From contig CAWBPD010000042.1 in NCBI GenBank assembly GCA_963790575.1, positions 1 to 64,000 on the forward strand: a DNA stretch of 64,000 bases, in the 5' to 3' direction. Below are positions 32,814 to 41,115 of this stretch, piece by piece. The position numbers were made by a program, and so were the translations under genes. Origin of the DNA: CAVTSA01 sp963790575 (GTDB lineage: Bacteria; Chloroflexota; Dormibacteria; Dormibacterales; Dormibacteraceae). The stretch's first letter is position 1; the number at the start of each line of letters is the position of its first letter. The notes under the pieces were generated by a model, which searched no databases, was not told the DNA's origin, and saw only the letters and a list, made by a program, of their open reading frames with translations.

Positions 32814-32819
32814 GATAGA

Positions 32820-34091
32820 TCAGGCGTCTGCCGCGCCCGGCGCACGCTCCCGGAGCAGTGCGGCCAGCCGAGGCCGCTCCAGGTGCTCGGCCCAGCCGAG
32901 GGGCGTGCTCCGATAGACCGCATCACGCACCTCGAGATCGGGGCCGTACGCCAGGAGCAGGGCGAGCAGCGGCTCGTCGTCGCGCTCCACCGCGCGATGC
33001 AGGAGTGTCACGCCGCGTTCGCCCTCCGGACGGCCGGCAGCAGCCGGATCGGCGTCGAGCAGGTCCCGCGCACGCTCGCTCCACCCGAGATCCCAGGCCG
33101 TGAGCACGTCGAGGGGGGCGCCGTTCGCGAGGAGAAGGCGCGCGGCTTCCGGACGCCCGAGCCGCGCGGCGACCTGGAGCGGACGCAGTCCGCACGGGAG
33201 TGCCCGATCGGGGTCGAATCCCTCAGCGCGGGCTTGCAGCGTGCTCAGCGTGGCCCGCAGCCGGTCCTGGTCCTGGTCGGCGATCGCCTCTACCAGGGCG
33301 ACCAGCGGCGGTGGCGGAGCGGGACCGGCCGCCCGCCCGTCGAGCAGCCACCAGGTCTGACCCCGGCCGGCGGGGACGAACCCCACCCGCGCATAGAGCC
33401 GCTCGCCGGCCGGCGTCGCGTTGAGGACAGCAAGCCGGCAGCCCATCTCCTTGGCTGCGCGCAGCGCGGCGCACGCAAGCGCGGTCCCAACGCCACGCCG
33501 CTGCACCCGCTCCACCACGCCGCACTCGTACAAGCCGGCCACGGCGCTATCAGGCTGGACGTGGAGCACCACCTTGCCGACCACGCTCTGTCCCCGGCGG
33601 GCGAACAGGATGCGCGTGCGGCCCGGCCGGTGCCGGAGCAGCGCCCCAAAGCGGCGCTCCCAGGGAACGTCGTGATAAGGAAGGTCGGTCGCGTTCCAGT
33701 CCACGTCACCGTCCGCCTCCTCGAGGGCCACGTCCGCGGGCGGCGTCCACTCGCTGCGCCATCGCGTCAGATCGCAGGCCATCCAGTGGGGCTGCCATCC
33801 CCACTGGAACCCCCTCGCCAGAAGACGGCCACCGAGCTGGCCGCCGTCGCCGGCCGCCCACCATCCGAGCTCCGCGACCGCGCCCAACGCTCGCCCGCGC
33901 TCCAGCACCCGATCCGCGATCGCGCCCACGTCCGGCCTCTCGTCCGTGTAGAGCACCTGGAGGTCGCCGCCTCCGGTGGGGAGGTAGGTCATGGTGCCGG
34001 AGCCCAACCGCTCCACGGTGCCGTCCGCGACCGCCGCCAGCGCGGCGCTCCAGCTCCGGTGGTTGCCGGTGGCGGCTGTGATCGGGTCCAC
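32820..34091 (-). CDS. GNAT acetyltransferase fused to ankyrin repeats
   Basis: GTG 34091 with AGGAGG 8 bp upstream, 423 residues. Residues 1-260 are an acetyltransferase with an N-terminal half-domain and the acetyl-CoA loop VVERVQRRGVGTALACAALR, then GCRLAVLNATPAGERLYARV, GFVP. Residues 275-420 hold ankyrin units: GLRPLQVAARLGRPEAARLL, LANGAPLD; RGVTLLHRAVERDDEPLLAL, LLAYGPDLE; YRSTPLGWAEHLERPRLAAL. A catalytic domain carrying its own protein-binding repeats suggests that the acceptor is a protein bound by the ankyrins. Confidence 0.85.
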   Translation of the reverse strand: MDPITAATGNHRSWSAALAAVADGTVERLGSGTMTYLPTGGGDLQVLYTDERPDVGAIADRVLERGRALGAVAELGWWAAGDGGQLGGRLLARGFQWGWQPHWMACDLTRWRSEWTPPADVALEEADGDVDWNATDLPYHDVPWERRFGALLRHRPGRTRILFARRGQSVVGKVVLHVQPDSAVAGLYECGVVERVQRRGVGTALACAALRAAKEMGCRLAVLNATPAGERLYARVGFVPAGRGQTWWLLDGRAAGPAPPPPLVALVEAIADQDQDRLRATLSTLQARAEGFDPDRALPCGLRPLQVAARLGRPEAARLLLANGAPLDVLTAWDLGWSERARDLLDADPAAAGRPEGERGVTLLHRAVERDDEPLLALLLAYGPDLEVRDAVYRSTPLGWAEHLERPRLAALLRERAPGAADA

Positions 34092-34135
34092 GGCCTTGCC
34101 TCCTGCGTCACCTCGCACCGGTCGACGAGGGCGCG

Positions 34136-34489
34136 TCAGTGGTGGTGGCCGTGGCGGCCGAGGGTCTCAACGGGGGTGACGCCGGGGCGGGTCCACTGCG
34201 GCACCGGCCGGCTGGGGGTCTCCAGGTGGCGACTCCATCGGCGTCCGAGCGCCAGTACCAGCACGCTTGGCGGCTCTGGGCCGGGTATCCCTCGCGGAGA
34301 TCGCCAAGCACGGGCCGGCCCTCGGGGTTGTCCTCCCACACTTCGCCGCGGCCGAATCGCGTCGCCCTCGTGGGTGTTGGCCCTCTCGTGGTTTAGGGGC
34401 TCGTCACGGGCGGCCTGCCAGGTGGCCAGGTCGACGAGGGGCGGGCGTCCGGGCAGCGCGTTGGTCACCTCACTCGGGTTGGTCGTCAT
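34136..34489 (-). pseudogene. DUF899 (thioredoxin-like) gene remnant
   Basis: The start MTTNPSEVTNALPGRPPLVD, LATWQAARDEP, HERANTHEGDAI is the DUF899 N-terminus. The thioredoxin core is gone. Another frame then supplies VWEDNPEGRP and ACWYWRSDADGVATW, and the first frame returns for the genuine-looking end SRPVPQWTRPGVTPVETLG. Length (117 against more than 200 residues) and frame changes show a large internal deletion plus indels. Confidence 0.55.
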
Positions 34490-34535
34490 GGCTTCCTCCG
34501 TGGTGTCTTGACTCGGTGCTCGTCGGTTCCGGCCA

Positions 34536-35717
34536 CTATCGGGGCAGGACCGGAACCCAGTCCCGGCGCTCGCGCCCGAGCAGGGAAGCGCGGGTCACCA
34601 CCTCGTCGCCGAAGCGCTCGCGGAGGCGATCCAGGGCTCGGTCCAGCGCGCGGTTGGCCGCCCGGTCGAGCGGGAGTTCGAGCTGCTCGGTGCCCGTGTC
34701 CAGGTTCTCGATCGCGATGCCGACCAGGGTCAGCCCCCGCCGGCGGATGGTGTCCAGCTCGGCCCCGAACAACTCTCGCACCGATTGGAGCACGGTGGCG
34801 GTCTCGGCGGTCGCGCGCGCCAGGGTGCGGGACCGCGAGATGACCCCGAAATCCTCGAAGCGCAGGCGAAGCACCACGGTGCGACCCGCTCGGCCGTCGG
34901 CGCGCAGGCATGTGCAGACCCGTTCAGTGAGCTCGAGCAGGGTCTTGTCCACCTCGCCCTGCGCGCGCGGCGACCACCCGAGCGCGTGTTGTGCTCCCAC
35001 CGACGCCCGGCGGCGGCCCGTGCGCACTCGGCGGGGGTCGAGCCCGTGAGCGAGGTGGTGGAGGTGGGCGCCGGCATGAGGACCGAGGGTGTGGACCAGC
35101 TCTCCCTCCTGGAAGTGGACCAGGTCGCCGACGGTGCGCACGCCGAGCTGGTGCAGCTTGGCGGACGTGACCGCGCCCACGCCCCAGAGTCGCTCCACCG
35201 GCAGGGGATGCAGAAACGCGATCTCGCTCTCCGGCGGCACCACCAGCAGCCCGTCCGGCTTGGCGACGCCGCTCGCCACCTTGGCCAGGAACTTGGTCCG
35301 CGCCACACCGACCGTGATGGGGAGCCCTGCCTCCCGGCGGACGGTCTCACGCAGGCGCCGGGCGATCTGGTCGGCGGAGCCCCGGATCCTCTCCAGTCCG
35401 CGCAGGTCGAGGAACGCCTCGTCGATCGACATCGCCTCCACCACCGGGGACGTGCGGTCGAAGATTTCGAAGACCTGCTTGCTCGCCTTCGCGTAGGCGC
35501 TCATGCGGGGCTCGCGGACCACGGCCTCCGGGCAGAGCCGGCGCGCCACCCGCTGCGACATCGCGGAGCGGACGCCCATCGCCCGCGCCTCGTAGCTCGC
35601 GGACATCACGACGCCGGGGCCCACGATCACGGGCCGGCCGCGCAGCGATGGCTCGTCCCGGATCTCCACCGACGCGAAGAAGCAGTCCAGGTCGGCGTGC
35701 AGAATCGGCGTCGGCAT
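34536..35717 (-). CDS. dinB: DNA polymerase IV (Y-family)
   Basis: 393 residues, ATG 35717. Catalytic acids lie in ILHADLDCFFASVEI (Asp 9) and MSIDEAFLDL (Asp 99, Glu 100). The thumb helix-hairpin-helix is ERLWGVGAVTSAKLHQLGVR, and the little finger begins near GAQHALG. The C-terminus LELPLDRAAN resembles a beta-clamp-binding QLELPL motif (EQLELPL). Translesion synthesis enzyme that bypasses damaged bases with low fidelity. A perfect SOS box lies just upstream, so it is damage-inducible. Confidence 0.95.
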   Translation of the reverse strand: MPTPILHADLDCFFASVEIRDEPSLRGRPVIVGPGVVMSASYEARAMGVRSAMSQRVARRLCPEAVVREPRMSAYAKASKQVFEIFDRTSPVVEAMSIDEAFLDLRGLERIRGSADQIARRLRETVRREAGLPITVGVARTKFLAKVASGVAKPDGLLVVPPESEIAFLHPLPVERLWGVGAVTSAKLHQLGVRTVGDLVHFQEGELVHTLGPHAGAHLHHLAHGLDPRRVRTGRRRASVGAQHALGWSPRAQGEVDKTLLELTERVCTCLRADGRAGRTVVLRLRFEDFGVISRSRTLARATAETATVLQSVRELFGAELDTIRRRGLTLVGIAIENLDTGTEQLELPLDRAANRALDRALDRLRERFGDEVVTRASLLGRERRDWVPVLPR

Positions 35718-35722
35718 GCCCA

Positions 35723-35736
35723 CGAACAAAGGTTCG
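35723..35736 (-). promoter_or_regulatory. LexA (SOS) box of dinB
   Basis: CGAACCTTTGTTCG on the minus strand fits the Gram-positive and actinobacterial LexA site CGAAC-N4-GTTCG at every fixed position. It ends 6 bp before the dinB ATG. Confidence 0.8.
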
Positions 35737-35813
35737 CATATCGGTGCGCGCTCCGCAACCCGGTGGCGGCCCCGCCCGCCGCCCCCTGGGGCGACTGGGC
35801 TACGCTCGGGGCG

Positions 35814-36677
35814 ATGAGCACCCAGCCCGCGCACCCGCAGCACTTCGGCCTCAAGCTCTCCGGTCAGAACACCACCATCGCCGACCTCCGGGCGGTCTGG
35901 AAGACCGCCGACGAGGCGGGGTTCGACCACATCTGGGACTTCGACCACTTCGCTTCCATCGGTCCGGGCGGGCCGGACAGGCCGGTGTTCGAGGGCTGGG
36001 CACTGCAGGCGGCGATGGCGGAGGCGACCTCGCGGGTGCGCATCGGCTGCAACGTCACCGGCAACACCTACCGCCACCCGGTGCAGCTGGCGAAGCTGGC
36101 GACCACCGTCGACCACCTCTCGGGGGGCCGTCTGGAGTTCGGGATCGGCGCTGCCTGGGCCGAGATCGAGCACCAGATGTACGGCTGGGAGGGCCTCGAC
36201 CACCGCGTGGGCCGGCTCAGCGAGTCGCTGCGCATCATCAAGGGGGTCTGGACGGAGGACCGCGTCACCTTCGAAGGGCGCTACTACCAGCTACACGATG
36301 CGATCGCGAACCCCAAGCCGGTGCAGAAGCCCCACCCGCCGATCTGGATCGGCGCCGGCGGGGAGCAGATGTTCAGGCTGGTGGCGCGCTACGCCGACGT
36401 CTGGAACCCGAGCGGGGGCGCCCGGCAGGACACGAAGGGGGCGTGGCAGCAGGTGCGAGAGGCCTGTGAGAGGATCGGGCGCGACCCCTTGGAGATCCGG
36501 CTCGCCTCGCTGGCACGTTTTGGCGAAGGTGGCGTCGCGCATCTCATCGCCGACCTGCAGGCCGCGATCGAGGAGGGCTTCACCGAGCACATGATCTACC
36601 TGCCGGAGCAGGACGCCCCACGCTCGGCGACCCTGATCGCGGAGGCGCTCCCCCGGCTGCGGGCCCTCGCCGCCTGA
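35814..36677 (+). CDS. LLM-class F420-dependent oxidoreductase
   Basis: 287 residues. TIM-barrel marks: QHFGLKLSGQNTTIADLRAV, GFDHIWDFDHFASIG, VRIGCNVTGNTYRHPVQLAK, GRLEFGIGAAWAEIEHQMYG and KPHPPIWIGAGGEQMFRLVA. The GCNVTGNTYRHP segment is the cofactor-facing strand in F420 enzymes of actinobacteria. Hydride transfer to an unknown small molecule. The gene has about 95 bp between its start and divergent dinB, so the two promoters share that space. Confidence 0.88.
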   Translation: MSTQPAHPQHFGLKLSGQNTTIADLRAVWKTADEAGFDHIWDFDHFASIGPGGPDRPVFEGWALQAAMAEATSRVRIGCNVTGNTYRHPVQLAKLATTVDHLSGGRLEFGIGAAWAEIEHQMYGWEGLDHRVGRLSESLRIIKGVWTEDRVTFEGRYYQLHDAIANPKPVQKPHPPIWIGAGGEQMFRLVARYADVWNPSGGARQDTKGAWQQVREACERIGRDPLEIRLASLARFGEGGVAHLIADLQAAIEEGFTEHMIYLPEQDAPRSATLIAEALPRLRALAA

Positions 36678-36705
36678 CCCTCCCCAAAAGGGGCACCCCG
36701 CACCG

Positions 36706-36791
36706 CCCACGAGGAGGCCATCTGTCGACAGATGCACCGCCCCCGGGCCCCATTCCGGGCCATGTGTCGACAGATGGCCACCCTCGTGGGG
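36706..36791. repeat. Paired 42-bp-phased palindromes with long inverted arms
   Basis: CATCTGTCGACAGATG (perfect 16-bp palindrome) at 36719-36734 and CATGTGTCGACAGATG at 36761-36776. The outer flanks continue the symmetry (CCACGAGGAGGCC against GGCCACCCTCGTGG). The core between has CCCCCGGGCCCC. It lies between the oxidoreductase stop and the GNAT start on the plus strand. A short palindrome CCCCAAAAGGGG precedes it at 36682-36693. Confidence 0.8.
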
Positions 36792-36818
36792 TCAGTGCCG
36801 TGCTAGCATCGGGCGCCC

Positions 36819-37358
36819 ATGTGGGGTCCACGCATCCAGGGTCGCGCCGTGCTTCTGCGCCCGGTCGCCGAGGCCGAGATCCCCACCTTCCTCGAGTGGT
36901 TCGCCGATCCTGATGTCCTCCGCTACCTCGGCGCCCCCTTCCACGCGCAGTCGCCGGCGTCCGAGCGGCAGTGGTGGGAGAAGGCGGGGAGCGACCCCGA
37001 CGGGATCCACTGGGGCGTGGAGTTCGAGGGCCGCGTCGTGGGCACGACGTCGATCATGGGGATCGACTGGATCAGCCGCAACGGGATGACCGGCACCGTG
37101 ATCGGCGACCGCTCGGTCTGGGGCAAAGGGGTCGCGACCGAGACCATGCAGCTGCGCGCGGCCTACGCCTTCCGCCAGCTACAGCTGCACAAGCTGGTTT
37201 CCGGCTACTACGAACCCAACGTGGCGAGCGGCAAGGCTCAGGCGAGCTGCGGCTACCGCGTCGTCGGGCGGTCGCGTGACGACATCTACCGGGACGGGCG
37301 CTGGCACGACCAGATCCTCACCGAGCTGATGCGAGCCGACTGGGAGGCGGCGCACTGA
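36819..37358 (+). CDS. GNAT acetyltransferase (RimJ/RimL type), first of a pair
   Basis: 179 residues. MWGPRIQGRAVLLRPVAEAE, then WFADPDVLRYLGAP, TSIMGIDWISRNGMTGTVIG and RSVWGKGVATETMQLRAAYA (acetyl-CoA loop), HKLVSGYYEPNVASGKAQAS, CGYRVVGRSRDDIYRDGRWH. Typical of RimJ/RimL-like enzymes acting on amino groups. Its stop overlaps the next start (TGATG). The protein is clearly homologous to its neighbour, so the pair came from a tandem duplication much older than the one at 17.5 kb. Confidence 0.9.
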   Translation: MWGPRIQGRAVLLRPVAEAEIPTFLEWFADPDVLRYLGAPFHAQSPASERQWWEKAGSDPDGIHWGVEFEGRVVGTTSIMGIDWISRNGMTGTVIGDRSVWGKGVATETMQLRAAYAFRQLQLHKLVSGYYEPNVASGKAQASCGYRVVGRSRDDIYRDGRWHDQILTELMRADWEAAH

Positions 37359-37903
37359 TGTGGGGGCTCCGGATGCAGGGACGGATCGTCCTGCTCCGGC
37401 CGATTCGCGAGGAGGAGCTCCCACTGTTGGTCGACTGGAGTGCCGAGGCCGAAGTGCAGCGTTTCGCGGGGACCCACCACGCGCTGGCGCCGGGTGACGT
37501 CAAGGAGTGGTGGGAGAAGGCGGGGACCGACGCGGGCGCGTCTCACTGGGGCCTGGAGTGGGGAGGCCGGCTCGTCGGCCGGACCGCCATTCGGAACATC
37601 GACTGGCACGCACGAAGTGGGTGGACCGCGACCATGATCGGCGACCGCTCTGCCTGGCGCCACGGGATCGCGACCGAGTCCATCGCCCTCCGCACGGAAT
37701 ATGGGTTCCGGCACCTGAACCTGCACAAGCTGCAGGCGACCTACGCAGACGGGAACGTGGGCAGCGCCGAGGCCCTGCGCCGCGCCGGGTATCGCGAGGT
37801 CGCGCGACTTCGAGAGCAGCGGTACCGGGGTGGTCTCTGGCTCGACGACATCATGACCGAGGTGCTGCGCGAAGACTGGGAGCGAGAGCACCCGCCCACC
37901 TGA
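37358..37903 (+). CDS. GNAT acetyltransferase (RimJ/RimL type), second of a pair
   Basis: 181 residues: MWGLRMQGRIVLLRPIREEE, WSAEAEVQRFAGTHH, TAIRNIDWHARSGWTATMIG, RSAWRHGIATESIALRTEYG, HKLQATYADGNVGSAEALRR, AGYREVARLREQRYRGGLWL. The Gln/Arg-x-x-Gly-x-Gly/Ala loop reads RHGIAT here, a change from GKGVAT in the first copy, so CoA binding may differ. The 42-bp tandem repeat starts at the very next base after the stop. Confidence 0.9.
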   Translation: MWGLRMQGRIVLLRPIREEELPLLVDWSAEAEVQRFAGTHHALAPGDVKEWWEKAGTDAGASHWGLEWGGRLVGRTAIRNIDWHARSGWTATMIGDRSAWRHGIATESIALRTEYGFRHLNLHKLQATYADGNVGSAEALRRAGYREVARLREQRYRGGLWLDDIMTEVLREDWEREHPPT

Positions 37904-37987
37904 CAGACCCCTGAGTGCCGGCATTCGGGCCGCACGGGGTGCGGGCAGACCCCTGAGTGCCGGCATTCGGGTTCCACGGGGTGCGGG
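37904..37987. repeat. Paired 42-bp-phased sites (direct tandem)
   Basis: Two tandem 42-bp units begin at 37904 and 37946. Each starts CAGACCCCTGAG and contains the palindrome TGCCGGCA (37916-37923 and 37958-37965) and CACGGGGTGCGGG. Only two bases differ (CGG-GCC-GC against CGG-GTT-CC). It sits between convergent genes. Confidence 0.85.
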
Positions 37988-38045
37988 CGTCTACCCTCGA
38001 GTCCTCGACCGTTGCCTCGACCGACTTGCAAGGAGACGCGATCAC

Positions 38046-38132
38046 GTGAAGCCACTGACCCACGAACTGCTGCAGGACGCCGCCGCCTACGCGGGCGATT
38101 GGGTCGCCGGCGGGGCTAACGCGGGGTACTGA
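38046..38132 (+). pseudogene. Truncated 5' gene end, 28 residues
   Basis: GTG 38046 follows CAAGGAGACGCGATCAC, a fine ribosome site, and encodes MKPLTHELLQDAAAYAGDWV, AGGANAGY, stop. The first 20 residues look like the start of a pyridoxal-enzyme or dehydrogenase gene (LLQDAAAYAGDWVAG). The last part overlaps the end of the convergent aldo/keto reductase. Probably a gene cut off when this segment joined its present neighbour. Confidence 0.45.
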
Positions 38133-38976
38133 GTTTGGCGAGGTCTAGGTCGCCGAGGTGCAGCGAGGCCGCGCGCAGGTTCTCCTCCAGGTGCTCCAGC
38201 GAGCCGGTGCCCGGAATCGGCAGCATCACCGGCGAGAGCGACAGCAACCAGGCGAGCACGGTCTGGTTGACGGTCGCTCCGTGTGCCTTCGCGACCTCCT
38301 CCAGCGCGGCGCCGGTGCTCCCGGAGGTGCCGCCCAGAGGAGCCCAGGGCAGGAACGCGATCCCCTGCCGCTCAACCGCCTCCAGCACCGCGTCCGAGCT
38401 GCGGTCCCCGAGGTTGAACCGGTTCTGGACCGAGGCGATCGGCGTCAGCCCCTGCGCCGCCTCCAGCTGCTCCACGCTCACGTTGGAGAGCCCGATCAGC
38501 CTGACCTTGCCCTCCGCCTTGAACCGCACGATCTCTCCCATCGACTCCTCGAACGGAACCTTGGGGTCGGGGCGGTGGAACTGGTAGAGGTCGATCGTGT
38601 CCAGCCCCAGCCGGCGGAGGCTGCCCTCCAGCGCCTCCCGCAGGTGCCACGGCCGGCCGTCGGGCACCCAGCGATTCGGGCCGGGCCGCACCTGACCGCC
38701 CTTGGTCCCGATCACCAGGCCCTGCGGATAGGGGCGCAGCGCCTCGCCGATCAGCCGCTCCGACACCTCAGGCCCGTACGAGTCGGCGGTGTCGATGAAG
38801 TTGACGCCGGCCTCGACCGCGCGTCGCAGCAGGGCGCGGGCCGCATCCTGGTCCGGGGGCGGTCCCCAGACGCCCCGCCCGGTGACCCGCATAGCGCCGA
38901 AGCCGAGCCGGTTGACGGTCAGCTCACCGCCGAGCGTGATGGTTCCGGAGTCGGCCACGTTCACAACACTGCTCAC
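38116..38976 (-). CDS. Aldo/keto reductase
   Basis: 286 residues. AKR marks: LGFGAMRVTGRGVWGPPPDQ, GVNFIDTADSYGPEVSERLI (Asp, Tyr), VIGTKGG (Lys), DLYQFHRPDPKVPFEESMGE (His), VRLIGLSNVSVEQLEAAQGL and PIPGTGSLEHLEENLRAASL (NADPH site). It reduces aldehydes or ketones with NADPH. GTG start overlaps the MFS stop (GTGA), so it is co-transcribed with the exporter. Confidence 0.92.
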   Translation of the reverse strand: MSSVVNVADSGTITLGGELTVNRLGFGAMRVTGRGVWGPPPDQDAARALLRRAVEAGVNFIDTADSYGPEVSERLIGEALRPYPQGLVIGTKGGQVRPGPNRWVPDGRPWHLREALEGSLRRLGLDTIDLYQFHRPDPKVPFEESMGEIVRFKAEGKVRLIGLSNVSVEQLEAAQGLTPIASVQNRFNLGDRSSDAVLEAVERQGIAFLPWAPLGGTSGSTGAALEEVAKAHGATVNQTVLAWLLSLSPVMLPIPGTGSLEHLEENLRAASLHLGDLDLAKLSTPR

Positions 38977-40766
38977 TCGCGCTTCAACGCCGAGGCGCCC
39001 GCGATCCTTCCCTCCACCGCGCCGGCGGCCGGCGCCGGCGCCGGTTCGGGTTCGGCGCCCGTCACCTGGCGCTTACCGCGTGACCAACTGGCCACGGCGG
39101 CGATCAGACAAATCACGATCGAGAACCCGAAGACCTGGTGCAGCCCGGACTTGAAGGGTCCCGCGATCAGGTTGGGGAAGAACTCGCGGCCGGTCAGGAG
39201 GTTCACCGAGTGAGCCGGCAGCGTTGCCAGCAGGTGCGGTCCGAGCAGCTCGCGGAGCGGGTTGTAGCCCAGGAAGGTGGCGAACAGGATCGACACCGGG
39301 GGCTTGTGCGAGATCGCTTGCGCCACCGCCGGCGGCACTCCGTTCGCGATCAAACCGGGCGCCATGGCCACCGGCAGGGCCGCCGCCAGCCCCAGGATCA
39401 TGAGCGTGAAGAAGATGCCCTGTGAGAAGACCATGGCCGAGCTCATGAAGGTGGAGTTCATGCCGCCGCCGACGCCCCGATAGCGGGCGGGCAGGCTGTT
39501 CATGACGGCGGCGCGGTTGGGCGAGTTGAAGGTCCCCATCGAGACGCCGTTCAAGAACAAGGTGAGCGCGAAGACCGGGTAGCTGAAGTCGACCGGAAGG
39601 AAGAACAGGAGGCCGAAGGCGCAGGCCGCCCCGAGCATGCCCCCGGTCGCGAACTGCCGGCTCCCGAAGAGGTCGGAGAGGCGGCCCGAGATGGGACCGG
39701 CCAGGACCATCCCGAAGGTGGTGGGCAGCATGCAGATCCCGGCCAGCATCGGGGTGCGGCTGAAGCTCACGCCGTGCAGGGGCAGCCAGATGCCCTGAAG
39801 CCAGATCACGAGCATGAACTGCAGCCCACCGCGCGCGAGCGCGGCCAGGAAGGTGGAGAGGCTGCCGAAGATGAAGGGCCGGATCCGGAACAGGGCGATC
39901 CGGAACATGGGGTGGGCGACGCGGGTCTCGATCAGGACGAAGACTCCGAGCAGGATGACGCCGGCGACGCCGCCGCCGATGACCCGGGGATTGGACCAGC
40001 CCATCGGCTGCCCGCCGTACGGCTGGATGCCGTAGGTGACCGAGATCATGATCAACAGCAGCCCACCGGCGAAGGTCACGTTCCCCGGCCAGTCGATCGG
40101 CGACGGTGTCTGCACGCCGCGTTCTCGCAGCTTCAGGTACGCCCACACGGTGCCGAAGGCTCCGAACGGCACCGACACGAAGAAGATCAACCGCCAGTCG
40201 ATGGGGGCCAGCAGCCCGCCCACCACGAGACCGATGAACGACCCCGTCATGGCGGCGAGGTTGTTGATGCCGAGCGCCAGGCCGCGCTGGTTGCGTGGGA
40301 AGGCGTCGGTCAGGATGGCGGCCGAGTTGGCGACCAGGCAGGCGCCGCCGACGCCCTGCAGGATCCGGAACCCGAGCAGCCACCAGGCGCCGGCGGTGCC
40401 CGTGAGCGGGTTGGCGGCCAGGATCAGCGACGCCACCGTGTAGATGACGAAGCCGAGGTTGTACACCTTGACCCGGCCGAACTGGTCGCCGAGCCGCCCC
40501 AGGCTGACCAGCAGAATGCAGCCGACGGCGGAGTAGCCGAGCAGCATCCAGAGCAGGAAGAAGCTGTTGGCGGGGACCAACGGGTTGAGGCCGATGCCGC
40601 GAAAGATGTTTGGCATCGAGATCAGGATGATCGACATGTCGATCGTGGCCAGCGTCACGCCGACGGTGGTGTTGGTCAGCGCCACCCACTTGTAGCGATC
40701 CCGAGCCGCCGGCCGCCCCGACGGTGGCGCCGGGGGCGAGCCGTCGTCGGTGGTGAGTTGTGTCAT
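38973..40766 (-). CDS. MFS transporter, DHA2-like (14 helices)
   Basis: ATG 40766 (MTQLTTDDGSPPAPPSGRPA), 597 residues. Motifs: ATIDMSIILISMPNIFRGIG, LVSLGRLGDQFGRVKVYNLG (motif A), GFRILQGVGGACLVANSAAI (motif C region). An insertion near residues 465-530 carries a large outside loop (NLLTGREFFPNLIAG). Drug or metabolite export is likely. It is upstream of the aldo/keto reductase in one transcript, so substrate modification plus export is a plausible pairing. Confidence 0.88.
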   Translation of the reverse strand: MTQLTTDDGSPPAPPSGRPAARDRYKWVALTNTTVGVTLATIDMSIILISMPNIFRGIGLNPLVPANSFFLLWMLLGYSAVGCILLVSLGRLGDQFGRVKVYNLGFVIYTVASLILAANPLTGTAGAWWLLGFRILQGVGGACLVANSAAILTDAFPRNQRGLALGINNLAAMTGSFIGLVVGGLLAPIDWRLIFFVSVPFGAFGTVWAYLKLRERGVQTPSPIDWPGNVTFAGGLLLIMISVTYGIQPYGGQPMGWSNPRVIGGGVAGVILLGVFVLIETRVAHPMFRIALFRIRPFIFGSLSTFLAALARGGLQFMLVIWLQGIWLPLHGVSFSRTPMLAGICMLPTTFGMVLAGPISGRLSDLFGSRQFATGGMLGAACAFGLLFFLPVDFSYPVFALTLFLNGVSMGTFNSPNRAAVMNSLPARYRGVGGGMNSTFMSSAMVFSQGIFFTLMILGLAAALPVAMAPGLIANGVPPAVAQAISHKPPVSILFATFLGYNPLRELLGPHLLATLPAHSVNLLTGREFFPNLIAGPFKSGLHQVFGFSIVICLIAAVASWSRGKRQVTGAEPEPAPAPAAGAVEGRIAGASALKRE

Positions 40767-40887
40767 CCCTACCGACGCCGGATGTCGCACGCCCCATCGT
40801 GGCACCCGGGTCGCCGAGACAGTCTCCCCATCGTCCGATGTTAGGAGGTATGGGCGTCGCTGGTTCGCGGGGCGGATACTCCAGGCG

Positions 40888-41053
40888 ATGGCGGACTTCT
40901 ATGACCAGTACGCGCGGGAGTACGCGGAGAAGAACGAGGTCTCGGCCTACAACGCCCTGCGCCGGCTCTACCCCGACGACTACCGCCGGCTCTCCAGCCA
41001 CCCCGGCTTCCTGTTCTTCGTCCTCCACCCCCGACCCGTGCGAAGCCGCGAGC
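40888..41053 (+). pseudogene. Truncated unknown gene
   Basis: ATG 40888 encodes MADFYDQYAREYAEKNEVSA, YNALRRLYPDDYRRL, then SSHPGFLFFVLHP before composition changes near 41040. The frame runs on without a stop across the convergent IolG-like gene, so the natural end has been lost. The charged helical start is protein-like. No family recognised. Confidence 0.4.
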
Positions 41054-41115
41054 TAACGCCCTTTCCCGATAAGCGGCCCTCACCGGCCATCCCCGGGCGG
41101 GAGCCCGCGCGACGC

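Noticed and set aside
37904..37987. CRISPR array
   Set aside because: Only two tandem units with no separate spacers and no cas genes. It fits the 42-bp paired-site family.
39073..41028. A 651-codon minus-strand frame over the second MFS gene
   Set aside because: It is Arg/Pro/Ala-rich and out of frame with the recognisable transporter, so it is a shadow frame.
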